Numbered from the stretch's first letter, positions 25,612 through 35,199 are shown. The stretch: 64,000 nt of DNA from Nitrosospira multiformis (GCF_900111585.1 NZ_FOHI01000004.1:1-64000), one strand, 5' to 3'. Numbers and translations: made by a program. Notes: generated by a model not told the origin, from the sequence alone.

Positions 25612-27978
25612 ATGCTGCCATCCATTGAACAACGTCTTTCCTTTGAACTCGGTGCGAAGCCTGCACAGGTTAACGCGGCCATTGCCTTGCTCGATGAAGG
25701 TGCCACCGTGCCCTTTATTGCACGTTACCGCAAGGAGGTGACTGGTGGGCTGGACGATACACAGTTGCGCCTGCTGGAAGAACGGTTGCGTTATCTACGT
25801 GAACTGGAAGACAGGCGTGCCGCGATCATCACATCGATAGAAGAGCAGGGGAAAATGACGCCTGCGCTGCTTGCTTCCATCCTGCAGGCCGAGGATAAGA
25901 CACGACTGGAAGATCTGTATCTCCCCTTCAAGAAAAAGCGGCGCACCAAGGCTCAGATCGCGCTGGAAGCGGGGCTGGAGCCACTGGCAGATGCGCTGCT
26001 TGCCGACCCGATGCTGCAACCCGAGGAAGAGGCCATCAAGTACTTGAAGCCGGCCTTCACCACCGAGCAGGGGGATAATCCTGGGGTACCGGATGTGAAA
26101 GCTGCGCTCGAGGGAGCACGCCAGATACTGATGGAACGTTTCGCGGAAGATGCCGAGTTGCTTCAGTGGCTGCGCGAGTATCTGCTGGACCATGGGGTGG
26201 TGGAGTCGAAAGTCGCGAGCGACAAGAATGGCGGCAAGGAAGAGGAGGGCGCGAAATATTCCGATTATTTCGATTATTCCGAACCGCTCAGTTCTGTTCC
26301 TTCACACCGGGCGCTGGCGCTTTTCCGGGGGCGACGTGAAGAAATTTTACGTGTTGCCCTGCGTCTGGATTCGGAGGCGGAGAAACCGAAGTGGGATGCC
26401 CCGCACAATCCGTGCGAGGTGCGCATTGCTGTCCGGTTCGGCATTGCGGACAAAGGGCGGCCTGCCGATGCATGGCTGATGGACTCGGTGCGCTGGACCT
26501 GGCGGGTAAAGAGCTTTCCGCATCTGGAAATCGATCTTATGGGCACGTTGCGCACGCGCGCCGAAACCGAAGCAATCCAGGTCTTTGCGCGCAACCTGAA
26601 AGCCCTGCTCATGGCTGCTCCCGCCGGGCCTCGTGTGACAATAGGTCTCGACCCCGGCTTGCGCACCGGGGTGAAGGTCGCAGTAGTGGATGCGACAGGA
26701 CGGGTCATGGAAGCGGCCGCCATTTATCCACATCAGCCAAGGAATGATTGGGATGGGTCGCTTCATGTTCTTGGCGCGCTTGCGGAAAAATATCGGGTGT
26801 CGCTGATAGCGATAGGCAATGGCACCGCTTCGCGCGAGACAGACAAGCTGGCAAAAGACCTGATCAAGCGTCGTCCCGATCTCAAGCTCACCTCTATCGT
26901 GGTTTCGGAAGCGGGGGCTTCGGTTTATTCCGCCTCCGATCTGGCATCCAGGGAGTTCCCCGATATGGATGTGTCGCTGAGAGGAGCGGTTTCCATTGCG
27001 CGACGCTTGCAGGACCCGCTGGCGGAACTGGTCAAAGTCGATCCGAAATCGATTGGCGTAGGTCAATATCAGCATGATGTCGGGCAAACCCAGCTCGCGC
27101 GTTCGCTCGATGCCGTGGTCGAAGACTGTGTGAACGCGGTAGGCGTGGACGTCAACACGGCCTCCGCGCCACTGCTCGAACGCGTTTCGGGGCTTAACGC
27201 GGCTGTCGCGCAAAGCATCGTTGTCTATCGTGAGGCAAACGGAATGTTCACCTCGCGTGAAGCTTTACACCAGGTGCCGCGCCTGGGTGAGAAAACCTTC
27301 GAGCAGGCGGCAGGCTTTCTGCGTGTGATGCATGGCGAGAACCCGCTTGATGCCTCGGCAGTGCATCCCGAGTCGTATCCCGTCGTGCAAAGAATCCTTT
27401 CCGACTTGAAGCAGGAAATCAGGTCGATCATCGGCAATAACAAATTATTGAAGTCGCTCAATCCAGCGAGGTATGCGGATGATCGATTCGGCGTGCCGAC
27501 CGTGACCGACATCGTGAGGGAACTGGAAAAGCCGGGGCGTGATCCCCGGCCGGAATTCATCACTGCCGCATTCAAGGAAGGTGTGAACGAGATTTCCGAT
27601 CTGCAGCCGGGAATGCTGCTGGAAGGCGTGGTCACTAACGTAGCCGCCTTCGGCGCGTTCGTCGATATCGGAGTGCATCAGGATGGACTGGTGCACATCT
27701 CCGCGCTCGCTGACAAATTCGTGAGAGACCCGCACACGGTCGTCAAGGTGGGGCAGGTGGTCAAGGTCAAGGTGCTGGAAGTCGATGAAAAGCGCAAGCG
27801 CATTGCGCTGACCATGAGACTGACAGATACGCCAGCACCACAAACACAGGAGGCGCGAGGAACCGGCAAGCGTGAGCAGCCAAGGGATAGGAAAGACCGC
27901 TCAGTCCAGCCCCGGCAGAAACAGGATTCTAAGCCTGAGACCGCGATGGCTGCGGCATTCGGGAGGCTAAAGGGTTAA
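25612..27978 (+). CDS. tex: Tex family RNA-binding transcription accessory protein
   Basis: Tex (YhgF) is a cytoplasmic nucleic-acid-binding protein affecting transcription and stress or virulence traits in many bacteria. The 788-residue product has its full domain order: an N-terminal helical region ([20 protein letters not shown]), a YqgF-type fold ([19 protein letters not shown]), helix-hairpin-helix motifs ([17 protein letters not shown] and [14 protein letters not shown]), and a C-terminal S1 RNA-binding domain ([20 protein letters not shown]) with a basic tail. Part of its 3' end is duplicated in broken form at 29331-29929. Confidence 0.95.
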   Translation: MLPSIEQRLSFELGAKPAQVNAAIALLDEGATVPFIARYRKEVTGGLDDTQLRLLEERLRYLRELEDRRAAIITSIEEQGKMTPALLASILQAEDKTRLEDLYLPFKKKRRTKAQIALEAGLEPLADALLADPMLQPEEEAIKYLKPAFTTEQGDNPGVPDVKAALEGARQILMERFAEDAELLQWLREYLLDHGVVESKVASDKNGGKEEEGAKYSDYFDYSEPLSSVPSHRALALFRGRREEILRVALRLDSEAEKPKWDAPHNPCEVRIAVRFGIADKGRPADAWLMDSVRWTWRVKSFPHLEIDLMGTLRTRAETEAIQVFARNLKALLMAAPAGPRVTIGLDPGLRTGVKVAVVDATGRVMEAAAIYPHQPRNDWDGSLHVLGALAEKYRVSLIAIGNGTASRETDKLAKDLIKRRPDLKLTSIVVSEAGASVYSASDLASREFPDMDVSLRGAVSIARRLQDPLAELVKVDPKSIGVGQYQHDVGQTQLARSLDAVVEDCVNAVGVDVNTASAPLLERVSGLNAAVAQSIVVYREANGMFTSREALHQVPRLGEKTFEQAAGFLRVMHGENPLDASAVHPESYPVVQRILSDLKQEIRSIIGNNKLLKSLNPARYADDRFGVPTVTDIVRELEKPGRDPRPEFITAAFKEGVNEISDLQPGMLLEGVVTNVAAFGAFVDIGVHQDGLVHISALADKFVRDPHTVVKVGQVVKVKVLEVDEKRKRIALTMRLTDTPAPQTQEARGTGKREQPRDRKDRSVQPRQKQDSKPETAMAAAFGRLKG

Positions 27979-28387
27979 ATAAGGTTTTGATGTCTTATTT
28001 CAATGTGAGGTGCTCGTGTCCATTACGTTTTCAGAGAGTTCATTCTGTTGCAGCAGGAAGGTATTAGAGACAATCACAAGTGTGTTTACACTACCGAGAG
28101 CCGAGAGCAAGGGCTAGCGCATTACGTCTCACTCGTTCCCAAGCGTCTCAAGGGCTCTCAGGGGTTTCAAACGCACCAGCCGCGCTGGCCGGTCAAGCAT
28201 CAAGTGACAATGACCAGTTAAGTCGGGGCATGGACTTTGTCGCTGGAACAACCTCTACTGAATCTGCCCCCCCCGACAAGGAAAACACCTTGTCCGAAAG
28301 GCAGCAAGCAGCTCAATCTCCTCCCGCGTGTAGCTGGAGTGGGAGTGGGAAGGGGAGGCAGAAGAGGGTTTTCGCACGAAGAGGGGA
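27979..28387. other. Region downstream of tex, no gene supported
   Basis: The first 35 bases match the 3' flank of the tex duplication, so the duplicated block runs to about 28012. The remaining 375 bp, up to the converging PEP-CTERM gene, have no open frame with gene-like features. A C-rich run at 28264-28271 and a G-rich, purine-rich end are visible, with no clear terminator on either strand. Confidence 0.4.
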
Positions 28388-29110
28388 TTAGCCCCATTTC
28401 TTGCAACGCGTAATGGAACCCGCCAAAAGACCAAACCCGAGAAGAGCCAGTGTACCTGGTTCGGGAATCTCCTGAATCTCCTGGCTTGAAGTTCCGATGG
28501 CAGCCAACGCCACGTTATCGAATTCAAATGAATAGTGCGGGCTTGAGGCTATCACCTTGTTAAACTTGATATCCGAAGTAATGTTTACATAAAAAGTGCC
28601 ATTTGCTCCTCGATCGCCATTTGGCAGATGGGTGACATCAAGGCCAGTGAAGTTGAAAAGGAGCGTATTGCCGTCGTAGAAAGACAAGGTGTTGTAGCTA
28701 TCTACTGATCCCCACAGAAGGCCAAAGTATTGATGATATGCGTTTAGGTCGAGAGTAACCGAACCGATACCGGTGACCAGATATTGTGTAAGATCTGGTC
28801 CGTCTTCCTGAGGAATATCATTAAACAGATGATCGCTGGCACTGACCACGTAAGGAGCGGCGTATTTTCCAGACACATCTGGAAGGGCTGCCGTACCCGA
28901 ATCTATTCCATTGAACGTAACGTAAATACCCTTACTGGAAAGACCCCCTGAAGAGGAGAGGCTGTTGAAATTTTCATAAACCGCATTGCCGATGGGAACT
29001 CCCCCAATGGAAGCGCTGATAAGAGCCGCAACGCTGACGGAAGAGGTCAGGCTCATGGCAGTGAAAAAAACCCCTGTCGTTACATGGATCATGGTTTTTT
29101 TTGTTGGCAT
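28388..29110 (-). CDS. PEP-CTERM sorted exported protein
   Basis: The 240-residue precursor has a signal peptide (about residues 1-28, ending SVAA) and a typical PEP-CTERM tail: IPEPGTLALLGFGLLAGSI followed by a short basic end (TRCKKWG). Such tails are cut by an exosortase (EpsH/XrtA), which moves the protein to the cell surface in exopolysaccharide-producing Gram-negative bacteria. The mature part is rich in Ser, Gly and Asn and looks beta-stranded, without a domain I can name. A GAGGAAG ribosome site precedes the ATG. It lies between the true tex gene and its broken copy, so it may have come in with the rearrangement. The exosortase is not in this window. Confidence 0.85.
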   Translation of the reverse strand: MPTKKTMIHVTTGVFFTAMSLTSSVSVAALISASIGGVPIGNAVYENFNSLSSSGGLSSKGIYVTFNGIDSGTAALPDVSGKYAAPYVVSASDHLFNDIPQEDGPDLTQYLVTGIGSVTLDLNAYHQYFGLLWGSVDSYNTLSFYDGNTLLFNFTGLDVTHLPNGDRGANGTFYVNITSDIKFNKVIASSPHYSFEFDNVALAAIGTSSQEIQEIPEPGTLALLGFGLLAGSITRCKKWG

Positions 29111-29330
29111 TTTTTGCTTCCTCTTGTATGTTCATTATGAATATAAATAAGCTGCTTGATATGCCTCACAGCTCTATATGAGGAGCAAAAATCATGCCTA
29201 TTTTTAAAAGGCTCTGTTTTCAGTAGCTTGGGAAATGAACTTCTTTCTTCATTCGATCACCTGAAAAGTCTTTCGACATGGAGGGGAAAACAACAATCTC
29301 CTTTCAGAAACAAAAACCCCATCCCCGTGG

Positions 29331-29929
29331 AAGGATTCGTCGGCAACAACAAATTATTGAGTCACTCAATCCAGCAAGGTATGCGGATGATCGATTCGGC
29401 GTGCCGACCGTAACCGAGATCGTGAGGGAACTGGAAAAGCCGGGGCGTGATCCCCGCCGGAATTCATCACTGCCGCATTCAAGGAAGGCGTGAACGAGAT
29501 TTCCGATCTGCAGCCAGGAATATTGCTGGAAGGCGTGGTCACTAACGTGGCTGCCTTCGGCGCGTTCGTCGATATCGGAGTGCATCAGGATGGACTGGCG
29601 CACATCTTCGCGCTCGCTGACAAATTCGTGAAAGACCCGCACACGGTCGTCAAGGTGGGGCAGGTGGTCAAGGTCAAGGTGCTGGAAGTCGATGAAAGGC
29701 GCAAGCGGATTGCCCTTATGATGAGGTTGGCGGATACGCCAGCCCCACAAACATAGGAAGCGCGAGGAATCGGCAAGCGTGAGCAGCCAAGGGATAGGAA
29801 GGACCGCTCAGCCAAGCCCCAGCAGAAACAGGAAGCCGGACCTGATACAGCGATGGCTGCAGCGTTTGCGAAACTTAGGGTTGAGCCAGAATTCGCAGTT
29901 TTGCTGGTCTTATTTCAATATGAAGTGAG
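29331..29929 (+). pseudogene. Broken partial duplication of the tex 3' end
   Basis: These 600 bp match 27421-28012, the last 180 codons and 3' flank of tex, at roughly 90 percent by eye. Three disruptions are visible: a one-base loss near 29360 (ATTGAGTC for ATTGAAGTC), a one-base loss near 29455 (CCCCGCCGG for CCCCGGCCGG), and CAG changed to TAG at about 29755. The copied part covers the S1 domain but cannot be translated as one piece. It is therefore a non-functional duplication, with the PEP-CTERM gene sitting between the two copies. Confidence 0.92.
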
Positions 29930-30009
29930 CTTCAATTGGTTAGAAGTCCGCCTGCACCTGTAGGAATAAACGAGAGAAAATCTCTCAAACACTACCTGTA
30001 TTGAAATAA
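29910..30009 (+). other. Inverted repeat and hairpin directly upstream of the reverse transcriptase gene
   Basis: TTATTTCAATA (29910-29920) is the exact reverse complement of TATTGAAATAA (29999-30009), which ends 4 bp before the RT start codon. Inside it lies a hairpin, GAGAGA-AAA-TCTCTC (29972-29986). Transcribed, these could fold into one closed RNA structure of about 100 nt. Some defence RTs use a structured RNA encoded next to the gene. However, the left arm belongs to the duplicated tex flank, so the pairing may be fortuitous. Confidence 0.45.
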
Positions 30010-30013
30010 TAAT

Positions 30014-31576
30014 ATGTCCCAACCACTGAAAACCCTAATTAGTCCGGATGCCTTAGATTTCGCAATAAACCATATTTCTGACTATTACGACACAGATTTT
30101 TTTCCTCGTGCCGAGGAGTTTGTTGCGATTAGGTTTTCGTGGGATGAAGTCAAAAATTATATTCTCGAATCAGATCTGGATCGTATTCTTTCCGCGACAC
30201 CTCTTGTTGAGCCATGGCCGAAACCCAGAAGCGGTTTCAGAATCGTACACCGACCTGAGCCATTAGACTCTATTGTCTATGCAGCACTTGCAAAGACGAT
30301 AGCTTCGCATGTGGAGGGAGCTCGAGCAAGTCCAGAAGTAGCATGTTCATACCGTATTTCTGAAAGTGATAGGAGTTTTTTTACTGAAGGCTCAGGATTC
30401 CATGTATATCGTGAGCGATGTGAAAATCTTTCAAAAGTTTTTCCATTTGTACTGTCAGCAGATATTTCAGATTTTTATAACAAAATTTATCTCCATAGAT
30501 TACAAAACGCAATTCAATCGGCAATTGATAATCCGAATGGAATTTCAAAACGAATTGAATACTTTCTTACTACACTCAATACCAAAGCATCTCAGGGAAT
30601 TCCTGTTGGCCCGGCAGCCAGCATTATCATGGCTGAGGCAACGCTAATCGACGCAGATCAATTTATTTTCGGCCGTGGTTTTGAGCATGTTCGATATGTA
30701 GATGATTTTCGGATTTTTGGGAGCTCTCATCAACAGCTAAGAGAGTTGTTACAGGATTTCTGCATTTATCTTCACGAGAATCAAAGACTTTCTCTTTCTT
30801 CTGAAAAAACCCACATAAGCAAGTCAGAAGACTTTATTAGGCAAGAACTCAACAACCAGTACCAGTTGGAAAAACTGGAGATTCTTGGAGAGATTGAAGT
30901 TGTTAACCCTTATACGATGGAGGTAAACGTTGGGTTAGCCCTTATCGATAATGCTGGCGAAATCCTTTCAGATGCGCTAGCACGTATTACAAAATTTGAT
31001 ACTCTAGATCTCGGGGTTATTCGAGCAATCATACGTCGAGCAAAGGCACATGGGATTAAAGATATTGTGCCTAATCTTATAAGTAACATAGAGTTTTTTG
31101 CACCTGCAGTTAATGATATCGCCTTATATCTGGACTCAATTTCAGATAAAGATTTCATTTCTGCTCATGCAACTCAGCTTGCTGAACTGTGTGATCATCC
31201 AGCAGCCAACATGCGTGCGGTTCGATTATGGCTGGAGTGGTATTTCTCTCGCCATATAGAATTGCTAAAAATTACTAAAATTCGTGCATTCGTTTTTTCT
31301 AGTAAACGGCTTAGGCCGCAAGCATGTGCAGCCATAACATTGAAGAACCAAGCTTGGATTAAAGATCGGAAAAGCCAAATGCTGCATTACGCTTCTTGGG
31401 ACAGACGGTCTATTCTTCTTGCAGCTAAAGTTCTTTCCCGCGACGAGCGGGAAAAATGGTTGGCTCCTCTTGTTAAGAGTGAAAGCCTTAGTCGAATGGA
31501 TAAATGGATGGCCGACTGGGTAATTGCTGGAGCGCCACTCCATTATTTTGATGATGATGACAATATTCCCTTCTAG
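30014..31576 (+). CDS. Abi/UG-class reverse transcriptase, probable phage-defence RT
   Basis: This 520-residue protein contains the RT palm motifs: motif A SADISDFYN (Asp150), motif B QGIPVGPAAS (194-203), motif C YVDD (228-231) and motif D SSEKTHI (Lys265). The QG-P-GP form of motif B and YVDD point to the Abi/unknown-group RTs, many of which are antiviral (AbiK, AbiA, DRT types). Retron and group II intron RTs usually show other forms, and no maturase or HNH domain is present. The C-terminal 250 residues are helical and repeat-like (WLEWYFSRH, WDRRSILLAAKVL, DEREKWL), as in AbiK-type proteins. No catalytic partner is fused or adjacent, so it would act alone or with RNA. It is far more AT-rich than its neighbours and borders a rearranged tex copy, both signs of transfer. 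I cannot place it in a numbered DRT type. Confidence 0.88.
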   Translation: MSQPLKTLISPDALDFAINHISDYYDTDFFPRAEEFVAIRFSWDEVKNYILESDLDRILSATPLVEPWPKPRSGFRIVHRPEPLDSIVYAALAKTIASHVEGARASPEVACSYRISESDRSFFTEGSGFHVYRERCENLSKVFPFVLSADISDFYNKIYLHRLQNAIQSAIDNPNGISKRIEYFLTTLNTKASQGIPVGPAASIIMAEATLIDADQFIFGRGFEHVRYVDDFRIFGSSHQQLRELLQDFCIYLHENQRLSLSSEKTHISKSEDFIRQELNNQYQLEKLEILGEIEVVNPYTMEVNVGLALIDNAGEILSDALARITKFDTLDLGVIRAIIRRAKAHGIKDIVPNLISNIEFFAPAVNDIALYLDSISDKDFISAHATQLAELCDHPAANMRAVRLWLEWYFSRHIELLKITKIRAFVFSSKRLRPQACAAITLKNQAWIKDRKSQMLHYASWDRRSILLAAKVLSRDEREKWLAPLVKSESLSRMDKWMADWVIAGAPLHYFDDDDNIPF

Positions 31577-31586
31577 TTGAATAGAA

Positions 31587-31619
31587 TTCCTAAGAGTTGG
31601 AATACTCTTCCCCTAGGAA
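31587..31619 (+). other. Hairpin just after the reverse transcriptase gene
   Basis: TTCCTAAGAGT pairs with ACTCT...TAGGAA around a 6-base loop, with a TCCCC bulge on the 3' side. It begins 11 bp after the RT stop codon. Without a T-run it is not a standard terminator, but could protect the transcript end or form part of a structured RNA. Confidence 0.45.
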
Positions 31620-31653
31620 ATCAATAGAGGTAAATAGATTTTTCTATCAGAAC

Positions 31654-31716
31654 AATAAGGTCAGACTTAAAAAGAATTGGACAGAACCATTTTGATGAAT
31701 CGTGCCTGACCCTATT
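31654..31716. repeat. Imperfect terminal-type inverted repeat downstream of the RT
   Basis: AATAAGGTCAG (31654-31664) and CTGACCCTATT (31706-31716) are inverted copies matching at 10 of 11 positions, 41 bp apart. This GGTCAG/CTGACC arrangement resembles short palindromic elements mobilised by REP-associated (Y1) transposases in many proteobacteria. No transposase is present here. Confidence 0.5.
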
Positions 31717-31721
31717 GGTTC

Positions 31722-32804
31722 TTACGGCCGACCCATTATGTTGCTGAACCACTGGAACCGCGCTACCTGCCGCTCCGGTTCGTCATTCGGATTGAGCCGA
31801 TCCATGGCGACACGAAGTCCAGCAAGATTATCCCGGGTTATCCGCGCGGTAGGGTGATCCGTGCCGAGAGATTTTTCGCAGATTGCCAGGGCTCGCTTAT
31901 AAAGCGGTTCCGCCTGTGCATATTGCCCCTGCTTGTGGTGGATGAACGCGAGGTTGTTCAGGATGGTGGCAACATCAAGATGATGCTTTCCGGCAGCTTT
32001 TTCAAAGATTGCCAGTGAACGTTCATAAAGGGGTTGCGCCAATGCATAGCGGCCTTGCGTGCGATAAAGTTCCGCAAGAATGCTCAAATCCTGCGCCACG
32101 CCGGGATTATTCAGGCCCAATGCCTTCTCCCGGATAGCCAGCACGCGCTTGTAGAGCGGTTCCGCCTGTGCGTATCTGCCTTCGTTCTGGTGAATCAAGG
32201 CGAGATTGTGCAGACCCGCTGCCAGACCAGGATGGTCGGAACCGAGCGCTTTTTCCCGTATCGGAAGCAAGCGTTCGTAAAGCGTTTTGGCCGAAGCGTA
32301 CTGCTCCTGAACGCAATACAGTTCCGCGAGATTGTTCAGTGTCTGGGCTATATCCGGATGATCAGGGCGATGGGATTTTTCCCTGATGGCCAGCGACCGC
32401 TTGTAAAGCGGCTCGGCGTCCCCGAAACGGTTCTGGGCGCGGTAGAGTTCAGCCTGCCCATTCAAGGTCCTTGCAAACAGGGAATGGTTTGGTCCAAAGT
32501 GCTTTTCCCGAATTGCCGCAGCACGCTTATAAAGCGGCTCCGCCTGGGCAAACTTTTTGTGGTCGCGGTACAGTTCCGCAAGATTGTTCAGGCTCGTCGC
32601 AGTATCGGGATGGTCAGGGCCATATTCTTTTTCCGCAACCGCGAGCGATTTCTTGACGGCGGCTACCGCTTTGTCATACTCACCCTTCTTGTAAAGTGAT
32701 ATTGCCTCTTCACTGAATGTCCGCCACTTTGTCTGCTGCGCATAAGCAATTTGAGTTATGCCGAGCACGAGAGCTAAAAAGAAAGCGGTCGAGAGCGTTT
32801 TCAT
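31722..32804 (-). CDS. Exported tetratricopeptide-repeat protein
   Basis: After a signal peptide (about 19 residues, ending AYAQ) the 360-residue protein consists almost wholly of 42-residue kinesin-light-chain-type TPR units, each with a core like LNNLAELYR---AQAEPLYKRAL-IREK-LGPDHP. At least six repeats follow one another. Such repeats form a superhelix for protein binding; the partner is unknown. The start is placed at the ATG preceded by GAGAGG; one upstream in-frame ATG at 32819 lacks a ribosome site. It converges on the RT gene and lies head-to-tail with the hydrolase gene upstream. Confidence 0.85.
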   Translation of the reverse strand: MKTLSTAFFLALVLGITQIAYAQQTKWRTFSEEAISLYKKGEYDKAVAAVKKSLAVAEKEYGPDHPDTATSLNNLAELYRDHKKFAQAEPLYKRAAAIREKHFGPNHSLFARTLNGQAELYRAQNRFGDAEPLYKRSLAIREKSHRPDHPDIAQTLNNLAELYCVQEQYASAKTLYERLLPIREKALGSDHPGLAAGLHNLALIHQNEGRYAQAEPLYKRVLAIREKALGLNNPGVAQDLSILAELYRTQGRYALAQPLYERSLAIFEKAAGKHHLDVATILNNLAFIHHKQGQYAQAEPLYKRALAICEKSLGTDHPTARITRDNLAGLRVAMDRLNPNDEPERQVARFQWFSNIMGRP

Positions 32805-32960
32805 TCGGTTTCCTCTCATATTTAGCGGCAGGCATCAGGTTAAGGGTTAAGAGATGGGAGAGAGCAAATGTTAAACCGATATCCACTTCAAGATTCAAAC
32901 ATTTTTTCACGACTTTTAAACGAAGTGTGGTGAAAACGTTTCGGCGCAGAGCTTCTGCTG

Positions 32961-34124
32961 TTAAATATAGCCCTCATTCCGAAAACTACAAGAAAAATAC
33001 GGGGAAATACAGGGAGACTCGATTGCATCATTCATTAAACAGGAGGAATGTTGCGAGGATTTGCAATCGACTGAATTAACCACTGGCAACACTTCTTCTA
33101 TCAATATTCGGTTGAATCTTGCCGATTCCTCGAAGGGCGGATTATGCGCAGAGTTCTCAAACCACACCAGCCGCTTGCAGGGCGTCTCGATAGTTTCGAA
33201 ATATCGCTCTGCCAGGGTCGCAGGAACATGCTTGTCATAACGCCCAAGCAGGAAGAACATGGGTATCTTGAATGAGCGGTAGCGGTCGCTCAGATTGAGG
33301 CGGGAGATTTCATTCTCCAGCTGCACGAGAGAAAAGCGATTGCCCTGACCAAACCTGATAAGGTCAATCAGGTTCGCCTCATCGGTATTGAGTGCTGTCC
33401 ATATCAGCTTACCTGTCGACAGATGGGTATGGAATATGCCGCCGAACCGTTCCACCCATCTGGCAGTTGTCAACCTTTCATCGACAGAGGCGTAGGGTGG
33501 CGGGCCAATGGCTTCCAGTTCCGAAACAGCCTTGGCATTTCCCCTATTTTTCGCTTCGGACAGGGCAAAACCGTAGGATAAACGGCGACCTTCCGGCACA
33601 TCGGCCACTTGGGCAATTCCCACATAAGCGGAGACTTTTTCAGGATGCTGCGAAGCATGGATTATCCCCGGTACGGTGCCCCACGAGTGACCTACCAATA
33701 CGACTTTTTTCTTGTGGAACCGATGCCTTACGTATTCCACGACTTCATCCAGATCGCGCACGAACTGTACAATGGACATCGATTCAAGAGGTATATCGAA
33801 ATGGAATGATCGACCCGTTCCTCGCTGTTCCCAATACACCACGGTGAAATGCTGTTCGAGCAGGGAATTATAATGGCGAAAGAGCGCCGACTCGCTGGCG
33901 CCCGGCCCGCCATGCAGGAGAATCAGGGGAGGATTGGAGGTGGATATCCCGCGAAACCAGATACTTTGAGGAATGCCGCCGATGGTAATCGTTTCCATGC
34001 TGGCGATACTGCCGGGAATGACATTTCCGGTTGCATCCCGGAATGGCACGGTATGGATGCAGCCGCTGCATAGGAGGAGCAACACTGCGGCAGCAGTATG
34101 ACGAAGAAAAGCGGAGCCCAGCAC
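32961..34124 (-). CDS. Alpha/beta hydrolase, proline iminopeptidase-like lipoprotein
   Basis: This 387-residue protein has an N-terminal lipobox (CSGCI, about residue 22) and an alpha/beta-hydrolase fold: oxyanion HGGPG, nucleophile GHSWG, acid in LGRYDKHVP and histidine in SAHNPPF. The HGGPGASE and GTGRS motifs place it near proline iminopeptidases and related hydrolases. A lipoprotein form would act in the periplasm or outer membrane. The substrate is not known. Its last 25 residues (NSVDCKSSQHSS onward) look non-homologous, possibly an altered end. Confidence 0.82.
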   Translation of the reverse strand: MLGSAFLRHTAAAVLLLLCSGCIHTVPFRDATGNVIPGSIASMETITIGGIPQSIWFRGISTSNPPLILLHGGPGASESALFRHYNSLLEQHFTVVYWEQRGTGRSFHFDIPLESMSIVQFVRDLDEVVEYVRHRFHKKKVVLVGHSWGTVPGIIHASQHPEKVSAYVGIAQVADVPEGRRLSYGFALSEAKNRGNAKAVSELEAIGPPPYASVDERLTTARWVERFGGIFHTHLSTGKLIWTALNTDEANLIDLIRFGQGNRFSLVQLENEISRLNLSDRYRSFKIPMFFLLGRYDKHVPATLAERYFETIETPCKRLVWFENSAHNPPFEESARFNRILIEEVLPVVNSVDCKSSQHSSCLMNDAIESPCISPYFSCSFRNEGYI

Positions 34125-34271
34125 CGATGTCTCTGCTCAGGACATTGTTCCGTGGATATGATGTGGTATATGTTAGCTTAAAAACGACCGGTGCTCAGCC
34201 GAGTGAAATCTGCCCGAAAAGCGGATGACAAACCCGCCAGATCCGGGCGAAAAAACAAGAGGAGGATAATC

Positions 34272-34724
34272 ATGCCAAAAGTATACAACTCCATTGTCGT
34301 CGATGCTCCAATCGAGCAGGTCTGGTCCAGAATACGAAACTTCCACGACTTCTCCTGGGCACCTTCGCTGATCAAGTCGTGCGAAAAAGTGGGCGAGGGC
34401 GGTGGATATTCGGTGGGGGCAAAGCGGCTGTTAAACGGAGAATTCCTCGATACGTTGATCGCTTACAGCGAGATCGAGCGTCGGATGATGTATTCCATGG
34501 ACGAAGGGCCTTCCCCGGTTTCATCAGGAGAGATTTACAATTATGTGGGCAACTTGCATCTGCTTCCGGTGACGACCGATGACACGACCTTCGTGGAATG
34601 GTCCGGGTCATGGGAATCCGCAAACACAGAAGCAGTGGAATACATGAACAGAGTGTACCGTTCGCTTCTCACCGATCTCGCAGCGGAGTTTTACGAGCGA
34701 ATCCAGGCGGTCAGAGCCGATTGA
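34272..34724 (+). CDS. SRPBCC family protein (polyketide cyclase-like)
   Basis: A 150-residue SRPBCC (START-like) domain: NSIVVDAPIEQVWSRIRNFHDFSWAP is the typical opening with the helix-grip fold signature, and TFVEWSGSWE and a long C-terminal helix follow. Such proteins bind small hydrophobic ligands in a deep cavity; a few act as cyclases. No partner enzyme is nearby. AAGAGGAGG supports the start; the in-frame ATG at 34191 has no ribosome site. It is divergent from the hydrolase gene. Confidence 0.85.
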   Translation: MPKVYNSIVVDAPIEQVWSRIRNFHDFSWAPSLIKSCEKVGEGGGYSVGAKRLLNGEFLDTLIAYSEIERRMMYSMDEGPSPVSSGEIYNYVGNLHLLPVTTDDTTFVEWSGSWESANTEAVEYMNRVYRSLLTDLAAEFYERIQAVRAD

Positions 34725-34788
34725 TCGATAGAAAGAGAGCTGACCAAGCATTAGACCAATCACTCTGATCCCATGAGTTTCATGGGTT

Positions 34789-35199
34789 TCACGCGTACCA
34801 GCGCAGGAATGCCGCAGCAGTCAGCGCCGTTACACCTAGCAGGCTGAGCAGTCTCCAGGCATTACGGCGCTGTTTGGACGTCCATGTGGTGGATTCGCGT
34901 ATATACTTCGCCGCGATGAAGATTCCGCCCACGGCGCAGAGAATCTTGATCAGCAATGCCGCAAAGGCGACGCCGTGCAGATCGGGGAATACCTGGTAAT
35001 AGTAGTAACTCACTGCACCGAATCCCGCGCCGCTCAGCGCTTGCACCGCCCAACTCAACCCGACTATCCATGCAAACTTGCGGTGCGCAGAGGTTGTCTG
35101 CCCTAAGACGTATAACGCAAGGACCGGAAAACCCACTACGGCAGCGGCGCCGAAATTATGCGCCAGCTGCACCAGGGCGTAGTTGAGATTTTCAAACAC
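34789..35199 (-). CDS. Small integral membrane protein, function unknown
   Basis: The 136-residue product has about four membrane-spanning helices (around FGAAAVVGFPVLALYVLG, WIVGLSWAVQALSG, AALLIKILCAVGGIF and LLSLLGVTALTAA). It begins with a GTG that directly follows the TAG stop of the DUF4399 gene upstream on the same strand, so the two are translationally linked. I do not recognise the family. Confidence 0.72.
   Translation of the reverse strand: MFENLNYALVQLAHNFGAAAVVGFPVLALYVLGQTTSAHRKFAWIVGLSWAVQALSGAGFGAVSYYYYQVFPDLHGVAFAALLIKILCAVGGIFIAAKYIRESTTWTSKQRRNAWRLLSLLGVTALTAAAFLRWYA

Noticed and set aside
26347-27213. 288-codon minus-strand frame inside tex
   Set aside because: It lies wholly within the conserved tex gene and is Arg/His/Cys-rich; judged an antisense artefact.
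30014-31576. Retron or group II intron interpretation of the RT
   Set aside because: Motif B is QGIPVGP and motif C is YVDD; no maturase, HNH, or msr/msd repeat was identified, so these classes were not called. A diversity-generating element was also rejected because no template/variable repeat pair was seen.
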